This document shows positions 6,594 to 15,057 of a stretch of 64,000 nt of DNA, piece after piece. Below the pieces are notes generated by a model that saw only the letters and a list, made by a program, of their open reading frames with translations, was not told the DNA's origin and did no database searches. The DNA comes from an uncultured Lachnospiraceae bacterium (GTDB lineage Bacteria; Bacillota; Clostridia; Lachnospirales; Lachnospiraceae): assembly GCA_949948735.1 (NCBI GenBank), contig CATLGV010000012.1, positions 40,117-104,116 on the forward strand. The letters are read 5' to 3'. A program made the position numbers and the translations under genes. Position 1 is the first letter of the stretch. Every line of letters begins with the position of its first letter.

Positions 6594-8954
6594 TCAGCCT
6601 GTCGTCCTTTCAATATCAATTACACTCTCTATCATCCGAATCTTGTCAATAATGGTATTGAGCTCCTCGCGGCTGCCGATCTCAAAGCTCATGGACATCG
6701 TCGCGACGTCCTGCTTATTCGTTCTGGTATTCATTGCGCGGATATCAATATTTTTCTCGGTAAGCGTCTTTGAAATATCCGCCAAAAGCCCGCTTCTGTT
6801 GTGCGCGTAGATGACAATCTCCGTCAGGTACTTTTCATTGGCGGTCTGCGCAACCTCCGGCTGCCACTCCGCGTCAATCAACCTTACCCGGTCAATGTCC
6901 GGCAGGCTCAGGATATTGATGCAGTCCGTTCTGTGAATGGAGATGCCTCTGCCTCTGGTAACAAAGCCCACAATCTCGTCTCCCGGAACCGGGGCGCAGC
7001 AGCGCGAAAACCGCACGGCTACGTCATGGATACCGCGCACGATAATGCCGTTCTTACTCCTGGCGCTGACCGGCCTGTTCTGTCCTCTCTCCTGTATCGC
7101 CGCCAAAAGCTCATCATCCGTCGCCTGCTTCTTGTGATCCTTGTTATACAAATCCTGCATCCGGTTGATGACCTGGCCCTCCTTGAGGGCGCCATGCCCG
7201 ATTGCCGCAAGCACCGCTTCCCAGTCATTAAAGCCGTATTTATGCATCACCGCCGTCTGATATTCCGTTGTGAGCAGCTCTGCCGTATTGATGTTCTTTG
7301 ACTTACAATAGCTCTGTATCAGATCTCTGCCCTTTATTACATTATCTTCCTTCAGCTCGTTTTTAAACCATTGCAGGATCTTATTTTTGGCCTGTGAGGA
7401 CTTTACAATATTCAGCCAGTCACGGCTTGGCCCCTTGGAATTCTGAGAGGTCATTATCTGTATGCAGTCCCCGTTGTTGATTCTGTAATCGTTTGTAACC
7501 AGCTTGCCGTTTACCCGCGCGCCGATCATCTTATTCCCGACCGCGCTGTGAATGCTGTACGCGAAATCTATCGGCGTCGAGCCTGCAGGCAGGTTCTTGA
7601 CGTCCCCCGACGGCGTAAAGCAGTATACATGATCCGAGAACAGGTCCAAATCGCTCTTTAAAAGCTTCAGAAACTCCTTGTTGTCGGACATATCCTTCTG
7701 CCATTCAAGGATTTGGCTCAGCCATGCAAGCTTTTCCTCCTCGCCGCCTGTCGAAACCTTTCCGTCACTGTTTTCCTTATATTTCCAATGGGCGGCAATA
7801 CCGTATTCCGCCACCCTGTGCATGTCAAAGGTCCGAATCTGTATCTCAAAGGGCTGTCCTGTCGATCCAATCAGGGTCGTATGCAGCGACTGGTACATAT
7901 TGGCCTTGGGCATCGCGATATAATCCTTAAACCGCCCCGGCATCGGCTTATACATCTCATGTATTACGCCAAGCGCCGCATAGCAGTCCTTCACCGAATC
8001 CACAATAATACGCACCGCGAACAGATCATAGATCTCTTCTATGGTCTTGTTCTGATTCTTCATCTTCTTGTAGATGCTGAAGAAATGCTTCACGCGTCCG
8101 TCTATCTGCGCTTTGATGCCCGCGCCGTTGATATGCTCCGATACCTCGTCTACAATGTCCTGCACATATTTTTCACGCGCGCTCTTACGGAGGGATATTT
8201 TTTCGACCAGATCATAATATGCCTCCGGCTCAAGATATTTCAGCGATAAATCGTCCAGCTCTATCTTGATTTTGGAGATACCAAGCCGCTCGGCAAGCGG
8301 CGAATAGATGTCCAGCGTTTCGCGCGCGATACGCTTCTGACTCTCGGGAGACTTGTATTTGAGGGTGCGCATATTATGAAGGCGGTCCGCAAGCTTAATC
8401 AGAATCACGCGGATGTCCTTTGCCATCGCAAGAAACATTTTGCGCAAATTCTCCGCCTGCAGCTCTTCACGGCTCGCCGGTCTGTCCGGTGTGGCATCCC
8501 CCGTGTACTGAAGCTGCTCCAGCTTTGTCACGCCGTCTACCAGCAGCTCCACATCCGGCCCAAACTGCTCCTGAAGCTCCTCGTTTGTCATAATGGTATC
8601 TTCGACGACGTCGTGCAGAAGCCCCGCGACAATCGTTTCCTTGTCGAGCTCAAGATCCGCAAGAATAATGGATACGCACAGCGGATGCACGATATAAGGC
8701 TCACCCGACTTCCTGACCTGGTCCTTATGGGCCTCACAGGCAGTCGCGTAAGCCTTGTCGATCATACTGATGTCATCGGAGGGGTGGTATTTGCGGACAC
8801 GCTGAATCAGACCCTCGTACAGTGAATCCGGAGTCTGAAATTCTTTGATATATTCAATTGTGCGCTCATCCGCTCTGAAGATTTTCGTCTTGCTGCCCTT
8901 TATAATCAGGGAGTCCTCATAGCCCTCTACCTTCGCCTGCTTGTCGTCCGCCAC
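6594..8954 (-). CDS. relA: Bifunctional (p)ppGpp synthetase/hydrolase RelA/SpoT (Rel)
   Basis: 786 residues with the long Rel architecture in order: HD hydrolase domain (HPLCVSI about residue 87, GLLHDVVEDT about 107), synthetase domain (YQSLHTTLIG), TGS domain (CFTPSGDVKNLPAGSTPIDF), a zinc-finger/helical segment (RCCAPVPGDEIVGF) and a C-terminal ACT domain. It makes and degrades the alarmone (p)ppGpp in response to amino acid starvation at the ribosome. Both catalytic domains keep their key motifs, so it should be bifunctional. The start is a GTG with only a weak upstream site. apt lies 21 bases upstream on the same strand, the usual Firmicute order apt-relA. Confidence 0.95.
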   Translation of the reverse strand: MADDKQAKVEGYEDSLIIKGSKTKIFRADERTIEYIKEFQTPDSLYEGLIQRVRKYHPSDDISMIDKAYATACEAHKDQVRKSGEPYIVHPLCVSIILADLELDKETIVAGLLHDVVEDTIMTNEELQEQFGPDVELLVDGVTKLEQLQYTGDATPDRPASREELQAENLRKMFLAMAKDIRVILIKLADRLHNMRTLKYKSPESQKRIARETLDIYSPLAERLGISKIKIELDDLSLKYLEPEAYYDLVEKISLRKSAREKYVQDIVDEVSEHINGAGIKAQIDGRVKHFFSIYKKMKNQNKTIEEIYDLFAVRIIVDSVKDCYAALGVIHEMYKPMPGRFKDYIAMPKANMYQSLHTTLIGSTGQPFEIQIRTFDMHRVAEYGIAAHWKYKENSDGKVSTGGEEEKLAWLSQILEWQKDMSDNKEFLKLLKSDLDLFSDHVYCFTPSGDVKNLPAGSTPIDFAYSIHSAVGNKMIGARVNGKLVTNDYRINNGDCIQIMTSQNSKGPSRDWLNIVKSSQAKNKILQWFKNELKEDNVIKGRDLIQSYCKSKNINTAELLTTEYQTAVMHKYGFNDWEAVLAAIGHGALKEGQVINRMQDLYNKDHKKQATDDELLAAIQERGQNRPVSARSKNGIIVRGIHDVAVRFSRCCAPVPGDEIVGFVTRGRGISIHRTDCINILSLPDIDRVRLIDAEWQPEVAQTANEKYLTEIVIYAHNRSGLLADISKTLTEKNIDIRAMNTRTNKQDVATMSMSFEIGSREELNTIIDKIRMIESVIDIERTTG

Positions 8955-8975
8955 AACACATCACCAACCACTGTA

Positions 8976-9500
8976 TTATTTTCCTTCATAAGTTATCGCC
9001 GCATCGAGACGGTAGCCCGCAAGACGGTCTCTTCCCTTCAGCCCTGCAAGCTCCATCAGCACCACCACGCCTACAACCTCTCCGCCAAGCGACTCTATCA
9101 GCTTAATCATTGCCTCCGTGGTACCGCCCGTGGCAATCAGATCATCCACGACAAGCACCCGCTGTCCCGGCCGGATGGAATCCTTGTGCATCTCGATGAC
9201 AGCCGTGCCGTATTCCAGCTCATATTCTACCGATACCGTTTCCGAAGGAAGCTTTCCCTTTTTCCGAATAAGGACAAACGGTTTACGGTTATTATATGCA
9301 ATCGGTGTCCCAAAAATAAAACCTCTTGACTCCGCACCCGCCACAACGTCATAATCCAAATCCCGAACCAGCTCCTCCATCGTATCGATGGCAAGGTGAA
9401 GGCCGTCCGCGTCCTGCAAAACGCTCGTTACATCGCGGAACATAATGCCCTCCTCGGGGAAATCGGGTATTGTTCTCACGTATTCCTCTAATTTTTTCAT
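8976..9500 (-). CDS. apt: Adenine phosphoribosyltransferase
   Basis: 174 residues starting MKKLEEYVRTIPDFP at 9500, with GGAG nine bases upstream; a longer reading would run back through the promoter. The PRPP-binding loop VLVVDDLIATGGT and the family N-terminus F-P-E-E-G-I-M-F-R-D are both present, as is A-G-A-E-S-R-G-F. The enzyme salvages adenine to AMP using PRPP in the cytoplasm. It is the first gene of the apt-relA-MBL run, served by the consensus promoter at 9541-9569. Confidence 0.95.
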   Translation of the reverse strand: MKKLEEYVRTIPDFPEEGIMFRDVTSVLQDADGLHLAIDTMEELVRDLDYDVVAGAESRGFIFGTPIAYNNRKPFVLIRKKGKLPSETVSVEYELEYGTAVIEMHKDSIRPGQRVLVVDDLIATGGTTEAMIKLIESLGGEVVGVVVLMELAGLKGRDRLAGYRLDAAITYEGK

Positions 9501-9540
9501 AGGTTCACGCTCCAATCCGATAAATATATTAAACACTACA

Positions 9541-9569
9541 ATTATATTCTCATTTTTTTGAGAAGTCAA
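9541..9569 (-). promoter_or_regulatory. Consensus sigma-A promoter of apt
   Basis: Minus strand TTGACT (9564-9569), 17 bases, TATAAT (9541-9546). The spacer itself contains the small inverted repeat TCTCA-N6-TGAGA. The position, about 40 bases upstream of the apt start, supports the MKKLEE start. Confidence 0.85.
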
Positions 9570-9612
9570 TGAAATATGACGTTTTTCAGGCCGCGCAGTA
9601 TCGCGGCATGCT

Positions 9613-10395
9613 TCAGGCCGTGGCGGACATCACGGCCGCTTTCATCTCCCGCACATAATCGCAGACGGGCCCCGCGCAGTCCCTTCCGTACCGCGCAATC
9701 AGCTTCACAATCGCGCTTCCCACAATCGCTCCGTCCGCACAGGAGGCCATTTCCTGCGCCTGTCCCGGCGTCGCGATGCCAAAGCCAATCGCGCAGGGAA
9801 TATCGGAAACTGCTTTTACCTGGCGAATCATCGGCCTGATATTGGTTGTGATCTGATTGCGCACCCCCGTCACGCCCAGCGAAGATACGCAGTAAAGGAA
9901 GCCCCTTGCCTGGCGCGCAATCCTGTCAATGCGCTCCCTTGAGGTCGGCGCAATCATGGAAATCAGCTCAATGCCTGCAGCCGCGCAGGCGCCGCTAACC
10001 TCCTCCCGCTCCTCAAACGGCACATCCGGCACAATCATTCCGTCGACGCCGCACTCCGCGCACCGCTGTGCAAAGCGCTCTGTCCCGTATGTATAAACAG
10101 GATTGACATAGGTCATAAACACAATCGGCACATCTGTTTTCTGCCGCACCCGCCTGACCATGTCAAACAGCTTATCCGTGGTTGCGCCGGCCCGAAGCGC
10201 CCGCACGTCCGCCTCCTGGATAACAATCCCCTCCGCTATCGGATCCGAGAACGGAATGCCGATTTCTATCAAATCGGCCCCCGCCGCCGCCATCTGCGGT
10301 ATCAGTGCCTCCGTCGTCTCGATATCGGGGTCGCCCCCTGTCACAAATGCGATAAACGCCTTTTCTTTTTCAAACGCCTTCTCAATTCTGCTCAT
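9613..10395 (-). CDS. trpA: Tryptophan synthase alpha chain
   Basis: 260 residues from ATG 10395 behind GGAGGG. The TIM-barrel landmarks are all present: FVTGGDPD, the catalytic Glu in D-L-I-E-I-G-I-P-F-S-D-P, P-V-Y-T-Y-G, and catalytic Asp in G-M-I-V-P-D-V-P-F-E-E. It cleaves indole-3-glycerol phosphate to indole and glyceraldehyde-3-phosphate, channelling indole to TrpB. Last gene of the trp operon; 58 bases separate it from trpB. A GC-rich hairpin (GCCGCG-N6-CGCGGC near 9590) follows but lacks a clear U tract. Confidence 0.96.
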   Translation of the reverse strand: MSRIEKAFEKEKAFIAFVTGGDPDIETTEALIPQMAAAGADLIEIGIPFSDPIAEGIVIQEADVRALRAGATTDKLFDMVRRVRQKTDVPIVFMTYVNPVYTYGTERFAQRCAECGVDGMIVPDVPFEEREEVSGACAAAGIELISMIAPTSRERIDRIARQARGFLYCVSSLGVTGVRNQITTNIRPMIRQVKAVSDIPCAIGFGIATPGQAQEMASCADGAIVGSAIVKLIARYGRDCAGPVCDYVREMKAAVMSATA

Positions 10396-10453
10396 CTCTG
10401 CCCTCCGCCGCCGGCATTTTTGCCGGTCTTCTTTCAATATTTCCTTTTAAAAG

Positions 10454-11650
10454 CTAATCAAAAATTTCCACGCCTCTGTATCTTGCAATTGCCGCCACGT
10501 CCTTGTCGCCGCGCCCCGAAATATTTACCACGATAATCTGTTCCTTTCCCATCGACGGCGCAAGCTTCTTCGCATAGGCGACTGCATGCGCGCTCTCGAT
10601 TGCCGGAATAATGCCCTCTGTTCTCGAAAGATACTCAAAAGCCCCGACAGCCTCGTCGTCCGTGACGGGAACATACTGCGCCCGGCCGGTCTCTGCCAGA
10701 TTCGCATGCTCCGGCCCGATTCCCGGATAGTCCAGCCCCGCGGAAATGGAGTACACCGGTGCAATCTGTCCGTATTCGTCCTGACAGAACAGCGATTTCA
10801 TTCCGTGAAAAATACCGACGCTTCCGTTTGTTACTGTCGCGGCATTCTTCGGATTGTCGACGCCAAGCCCTGCCGCCTCGCACCCGATTAATCTGACGCT
10901 TGTGTCGGGAATAAATTCATAAAACGCACCCATGGCGTTGCTCCCGCCGCCAACACAGGCAATTACCGCATCAGGGAGCTTCCCCTCCGCCGCCAGAAGC
11001 TGCTCCTTGATTTCCTTCCCGATCACCTTCTGGAAATCCCGGACAATCATCGGAAACGGGTGCGGCCCCATCACGGAGCCAAGCACATACAGCGTATCGT
11101 CCATTCTTGCAGCCCACTCCCGCATGGTTTCGTTTACCGCGTCCTTGAGCGTCATCGTGCCGGAGGTGACGGGGTGCACCTTCGCGCCCAGAAGCTCCAT
11201 CCGGTAACAGTTGAGCGCCTGTCTGTCCGTGTCCTCCTTTCCCATGAACACCTCGCACTCCATTCCCATCAGCGCCGCCGCAGTCGCCGTAGCGACGCCG
11301 TGCTGTCCCGCGCCGGTTTCCGCGATTACGCGCGTCTTTCCCATTTTCTTTGCCAGCAGCACCTGTCCGAGTACGTTATTGATCTTGTGCGAGCCTGTAT
11401 GATTCAGGTCTTCCCTTTTCAGATAAATCTTTGCGCCCCCCAGGTCCCTTGTCATCTTTTCCGCATAGTACAGCAGGGACGGTCTGCCCGCATAGTTTTC
11501 CAGCAGCTCCTTTAATTCCTGCTGGAACTGCGCGTCGTTCTTACAGCGCTCGTAAGCCTCCTCCAGCTCCTGTACCGCGGGCATCAGCGTCTCCGGTATA
11601 TACTGTCCGCCGTATGACCCGTATCTTCCCTTATTTCCTTCCATCTTCAT
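10454..11650 (-). CDS. trpB: Tryptophan synthase beta chain
   Basis: 398 residues. The PLP lysine motif [11 protein letters not shown], the phosphate-binding [10 protein letters not shown] and [10 protein letters not shown] are intact. It condenses indole with serine to give tryptophan. The ATG at 11650 overlaps the trpF stop as ATGA; a second ATG two codons later (11644) has GGGAGG at slightly better spacing, so either may be used. A longer in-frame reading back to 11821 is not supported. Fourth-from-last position in the operon follows trpF directly. Confidence 0.96.
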   Translation of the reverse strand: MKMEGNKGRYGSYGGQYIPETLMPAVQELEEAYERCKNDAQFQQELKELLENYAGRPSLLYYAEKMTRDLGGAKIYLKREDLNHTGSHKINNVLGQVLLAKKMGKTRVIAETGAGQHGVATATAAALMGMECEVFMGKEDTDRQALNCYRMELLGAKVHPVTSGTMTLKDAVNETMREWAARMDDTLYVLGSVMGPHPFPMIVRDFQKVIGKEIKEQLLAAEGKLPDAVIACVGGGSNAMGAFYEFIPDTSVRLIGCEAAGLGVDNPKNAATVTNGSVGIFHGMKSLFCQDEYGQIAPVYSISAGLDYPGIGPEHANLAETGRAQYVPVTDDEAVGAFEYLSRTEGIIPAIESAHAVAYAKKLAPSMGKEQIIVVNISGRGDKDVAAIARYRGVEIFD

Positions 11651-12327
11651 CCTCCCATTTCCTCCGGCCGTTTCGTGCCTCTGACCAGATTGACAAACGC
11701 TCTTATTTTTTCCGCGTCCTTTACGCCGTCCGTCTCCACGCCGCTGCTGACGTCCACTGCAAAGCAGCCCTGCGTGACGCGCCCCTGCTGCCCAAGGATT
11801 TCCTCTATATTCGCGGCACAAAGCCCGCCTGCAAGAAAATACGGCTTTACCGGATTTCCCCGCGCAATGGCCTGCCGCAGCCCCTCCTCGAGCACATCCG
11901 GCGAAAAGCGCTCTCCCGTACCTCCGGGCAGTCCCTTTTTGTATGTATCGAACAGCATATAATCCGCCTCCCGGGATATATGCTCCGACACCTGCTGTGC
12001 AGACTGCACCCTCACCGCTTTTATGACATCAATGTCATTTTCCCTCTTTAAGGCACGGATATATTCCTCCGTCTCGTCTCCGTGAAGCTGCGCCGCGTCG
12101 ATAATTCCCTGTCTGTAAAGCGCCGCCACATGTTCTGCCGGCTCATCCACAAACACGCCGACTGCCCGGATGCGCTTATCCAGCGCCCGTCTCATTGCAA
12201 GCGCCTGTTCATCCGTGACAAAGCGCTTTGTATCGGCAAATACAAAGCCGGCATATTCCGGCAGGCACGCGTTGACTGCCGCCACATCCGCAAGAGTCCT
12301 TAACCCACAGATTTTTACCTTTATCAT
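11647..12327 (-). CDS. trpF: Phosphoribosylanthranilate isomerase
   Basis: 226 residues from ATG 12327, which has a strong GGAGGGGG site; the apparent upstream extension into the gap is noncoding. N-terminal I-K-V-K-I-C-G-L-R with the catalytic Cys, Q-L-H-G-D-E, and the C-terminal D-V-S-S-G-V-E are family signatures. It converts PRA to CdRP by Amadori rearrangement. Its stop overlaps the trpB start. The 77-base gap upstream, unusual inside this tight operon, holds a half-copy of the TACCCTCAATTGA motif. Confidence 0.95.
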   Translation of the reverse strand: MIKVKICGLRTLADVAAVNACLPEYAGFVFADTKRFVTDEQALAMRRALDKRIRAVGVFVDEPAEHVAALYRQGIIDAAQLHGDETEEYIRALKRENDIDVIKAVRVQSAQQVSEHISREADYMLFDTYKKGLPGGTGERFSPDVLEEGLRQAIARGNPVKPYFLAGGLCAANIEEILGQQGRVTQGCFAVDVSSGVETDGVKDAEKIRAFVNLVRGTKRPEEMGG

Positions 12328-12368
12328 ACCGCTCCCCCTCCTTCCGTGTCTGTCTTCTGCAGAAGCGT

Positions 12369-12382
12369 TACCCTCAATTGAC
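12369..12382. repeat. Half-copy of the TACCCTCAATTGA end motif in the trpC-trpF gap
   Basis: TACCCTCAATTGAC reads at 12369-12382. It matches one half of the perfect 18-bp palindromes at 44965 and 60728 and the ends of the element at 17360-17636. The 12-bp palindrome CTTCTGCAGAAG (12354-12365) lies next to it. Confidence 0.55.
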
Positions 12383-12404
12383 GTCTCCGTACAAAGCGTT
12401 CTTC

Positions 12405-13196
12405 TCACGCTCCGCCCCGCAGCGCGCGCAGCGCCGCAGCTTTATTGTTGCTGCGCATCAGCGTCTCTCCGATTAACACGCCGTCGATTCCGGCTTCCCG
12501 AAGCGCCTGAATGTCCTGCGCCGTACGGATACCGCTTTCCGCCACAAACAAAATATCTCCCGGCACCTTTTCCCGCAGCCTTATACTGTTATGAATATCC
12601 ACGGTGAAGGTGCGCAGATCCCTGTTATTCACCCCGATCATCCTTGCGCCGGCCGCGACGGCATGCGCGATCTCCTCCGCGTCATGGGCCTCCACCAACG
12701 CGGAAAGGCCAAGCGCGTCACAAATCCTTTTGTATTCCCGCAGTGTTTCCGTATCCAGAAGCGCCGCTATCAGAAGCACGCAGGAGGCGCCCAAAAGCTT
12801 TGCCTCATAAATCTGATAACTGTCGATAATAAAATCCTTTCTGATGGTCGGTATTGAAACCGTATCGTTGATTTCCCGCAGAAATGTATCCGCCCCCTTA
12901 AAGTAATCCGGCTCGGTAAGCACCGATATGCAGTCCGCGCCGGCCCTCTCATAATCCCGCGCAATTTCCAGATAAGGGAACGGATCCGCGATGATTCCTT
13001 TTGACGGAGACGCCCTCTTAACCTCGCAGATAAAGCTGATATCGTCCCTCCCGATTGCCTTTTCGAAGGGGAAGCCGAATTGTTTTTCCGCCGCGGCCTG
13101 CTCCCCGGCCCGCTCCCTTACCGCCGCGGGCGAGATCTCCTTTTTTCTTTTTTCCACTCTGCTTCGCGCAGCCGCCGCTATCTCATCCAGTATCAT
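12405..13196 (-). CDS. trpC: Indole-3-glycerol phosphate synthase
   Basis: 263 residues, ATG at 13196 behind a perfect AGGAGG. The substrate-binding motif C-E-V-K-R-A-S-P-S-K-G and later G-V-N-N-R-D-L-R-T-F and A-E-S-G-I-R are present. It decarboxylates and closes CdRP to indole-3-glycerol phosphate. It is a stand-alone protein, separate from trpF, as usual in Firmicutes. Confidence 0.95.
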   Translation of the reverse strand: MILDEIAAAARSRVEKRKKEISPAAVRERAGEQAAAEKQFGFPFEKAIGRDDISFICEVKRASPSKGIIADPFPYLEIARDYERAGADCISVLTEPDYFKGADTFLREINDTVSIPTIRKDFIIDSYQIYEAKLLGASCVLLIAALLDTETLREYKRICDALGLSALVEAHDAEEIAHAVAAGARMIGVNNRDLRTFTVDIHNSIRLREKVPGDILFVAESGIRTAQDIQALREAGIDGVLIGETLMRSNNKAAALRALRGGA

Positions 13197-13206
13197 CTCC
13201 GACCTC

Positions 13207-13282
13207 CTATTGCCGTAAATTTTCCCTGCTGCCTCCGCAGCCCTCTATTGCCGCAAATTTTCCCCGCTGCCTCCGCAGCCTC
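13207..13282. repeat. 38-bp direct tandem duplication in the trpD-trpC gap
   Basis: Two consecutive 38-bp units (13207-13244 and 13245-13282), each beginning CTATTGCCG(T/C)AAATTTTCC, fill the gap between trpD and trpC; they differ at only a few positions. They contain a GGAGGC-type hairpin (GCTGCCTCCGCAGC). Confidence 0.8.
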
Positions 13283-13283
13283 C

Positions 13284-14300
13284 CTATGCGCTTACATTGG
13301 TGCACCGCACAAATTCCCGCAGCTTCTCATATGCTTTTCCGTCCCGAATGGTCTTGCGCGCAATCTCAATTCCCTCCGCAATAGAGGACGCGCCGTCCAT
13401 CAGGTAGATTCCCGCCCCTGCGTTGAGCAGTACGGCGTCTGCCTTTGCGTCCGTGCAGCTCCCTTTCAGGATGGCCTCCGCAATGGCGGCGTTCTCGGCG
13501 CCGTCCCCGCCGGTCAGCGCGCGCTTGTCGCACCGCTGAAAGCCGTACGCCTCCGGCGTAATCTCATACCGCCGGAATGTCCCGTTGCGCACCTCCACAC
13601 AGGTTGTCGGCGCGCCAAGCGAAATCTCATCCAGCCGGTCCTGCCCGTACACCACCAGCGCGCGCTTCACGCCAAGCTGATTCAGCACATGCGCCATCGG
13701 CTCCACCAGCTCCTCGCTGTAAACGCCCAGAAGCTCGGTATTGGCCCCCGCCGGATTGGCAAGCGGCCCCAGAATATTAAATACCGTCCGGATGCCGAGT
13801 CCCTTGCGCACAGGCCCCACAAAGCGCATCGCGGCGTGGTACTTCTGCGCAAACATAAAGCAGATATTGCACTTTTCCAGTATTTCCGCATTTTTCTCCG
13901 GCTCCAGATCCAGCCTTACGCCCAAAGCCTCCAGGCAGTCCGCCGCGCCGCTTTTGCTGGATACGCTGCGGTTGCCGTGCTTTGCCACCTTATAGCCCGC
14001 TGCCGCCGCCAGAATGCCTGCCGTCGTGCTGATATTAATGGAATTCGCCTCATCTCCGCCGGTTCCCACGATTTCAAGCACATCCCCGCTGACGGGAACC
14101 TTAATCCCATGCCTGCGCATTCCCTTTGCAAACGCAGTGATTTCCTCAACCGTCTCTCCCTTCATACGCAGCGCCGTCAGAAATCCCGCCATATTAATCG
14201 GCTCCGCCACACCGCTCATAATCTCATCCATCACCTGCTCCGCCTCTTCTGCGGTCAAGTCCCTTTTTTCCACTACCTTCTTCGTTGCCTCTACAATCAT
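13284..14300 (-). CDS. trpD: Anthranilate phosphoribosyltransferase
   Basis: 338 residues. The PRPP/Mg motifs G-T-G-G-D-E and K-H-G-N-R-S-V-S-S-K-S-G-A-A-D are intact. It transfers the phosphoribosyl group of PRPP to anthranilate. ATG 14300 has AGGAAC upstream. It is a separate polypeptide, not fused to trpG. The gap on each side carries a different short tandem repeat. Confidence 0.96.
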   Translation of the reverse strand: MIVEATKKVVEKRDLTAEEAEQVMDEIMSGVAEPINMAGFLTALRMKGETVEEITAFAKGMRRHGIKVPVSGDVLEIVGTGGDEANSINISTTAGILAAAAGYKVAKHGNRSVSSKSGAADCLEALGVRLDLEPEKNAEILEKCNICFMFAQKYHAAMRFVGPVRKGLGIRTVFNILGPLANPAGANTELLGVYSEELVEPMAHVLNQLGVKRALVVYGQDRLDEISLGAPTTCVEVRNGTFRRYEITPEAYGFQRCDKRALTGGDGAENAAIAEAILKGSCTDAKADAVLLNAGAGIYLMDGASSIAEGIEIARKTIRDGKAYEKLREFVRCTNVSA

Positions 14301-14345
14301 TGTCCGTTCCTACCTTTCCTGCCATACTATTCCGGTCTAATACGT

Positions 14346-14455
14346 TTCCATCAGTTTCAATTTACTTTTCCATTTGTTTCAATCTACTTTTCCATCTGTT
14401 TCAATTTACTTTTCCATTTGTTTCAATTTACCTTCCCATTTGTGTTCATTTTTCA
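14346..14455. repeat. 22-bp tandem repeat, about five copies, between trpG and trpD
   Basis: Units start at 14346, 14368, 14390, 14412 and 14434; the plus-strand consensus is TTCCATTTGTTTCAATTTAC + TT. The first four copies are near identical, the fifth is degenerate. In the transcribed (minus) direction every good copy contains a four-codon minimal frame ATG-N3-N3-TAA (ATG GAA AAG TAA in most). Confidence 0.85.
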
Positions 14456-14459
14456 GGCT

Positions 14460-15056
14460 TTACCTGCCTCCGGACGCCGCCTCTATCCTTAAGAAATTCC
14501 GCAAAATGTGCTTCCCCTCCGGCGTCATAATCGATTCCGGATGAAACTGCACGCCGTAAACGGGCGCGTCCCTGTGCTCTACCGCCATGACTTCTCCTTC
14601 CGCGTCCCGCGCCGTAACCTTGAGCGGCTCCGGAATACGCGCCTTATCCGCCACCAGCGAATGATACCGCGCGACGTCCAGCTTTGGCGCAAGCCCCCTG
14701 AAAAGAAGGCTTTCATTGTCCACCGTTATCCGGCTTTGCTTACCGTGCATCAGCCTGGGCGCATAGGTAATCGGCGCGCCGAACGCCTCGCAGATTGCCT
14801 GATGGCCCAGACACACGCCCAGCAGCGGGATTTTCCCCTGCGCCGCCTTAATCAGCTCCTCGCAAATCCCTGCATCCGCGGGCTTTCCCGGCCCCGGGGA
14901 GAGTACGATGCGTGACGGTGTAAGCGCCAGAGCTTCCTCCGCCGTCAGCGCGTCATTGCGTATCACCTTTAACGCTTCTGTGCCGTCAATCAGCTCTCCA
15001 ATCGCCTGTACCAGATTAAATGAAAAGCTGTCATAGTTGTCTATCAGTAAAATCAT
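14460..15056 (-). CDS. trpG: Anthranilate synthase glutamine amidotransferase subunit
   Basis: 198 residues from ATG 15056, one base after the trpE stop and behind GGGGGG. It carries the class I amidotransferase triad: nucleophile in G-V-C-L-G-H-Q-A-I, and H-P-E-S-I near the C-terminus, plus the N-terminal L-L-I-D-N-Y-D-S-F. It supplies ammonia from glutamine to TrpE. It could also serve para-aminobenzoate synthesis, as in some Firmicutes, but its place in this operon argues for tryptophan. Confidence 0.95.
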   Translation of the reverse strand: MILLIDNYDSFSFNLVQAIGELIDGTEALKVIRNDALTAEEALALTPSRIVLSPGPGKPADAGICEELIKAAQGKIPLLGVCLGHQAICEAFGAPITYAPRLMHGKQSRITVDNESLLFRGLAPKLDVARYHSLVADKARIPEPLKVTARDAEGEVMAVEHRDAPVYGVQFHPESIMTPEGKHILRNFLRIEAASGGR

Positions 15057-15057
15057 T

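Noticed and set aside
14285..14530. Phe/Ser-rich repetitive translation over 14340-14455
   Set aside because: It is the 22-bp tandem repeat read in a plus-strand frame within a minus-strand operon; not a protein.
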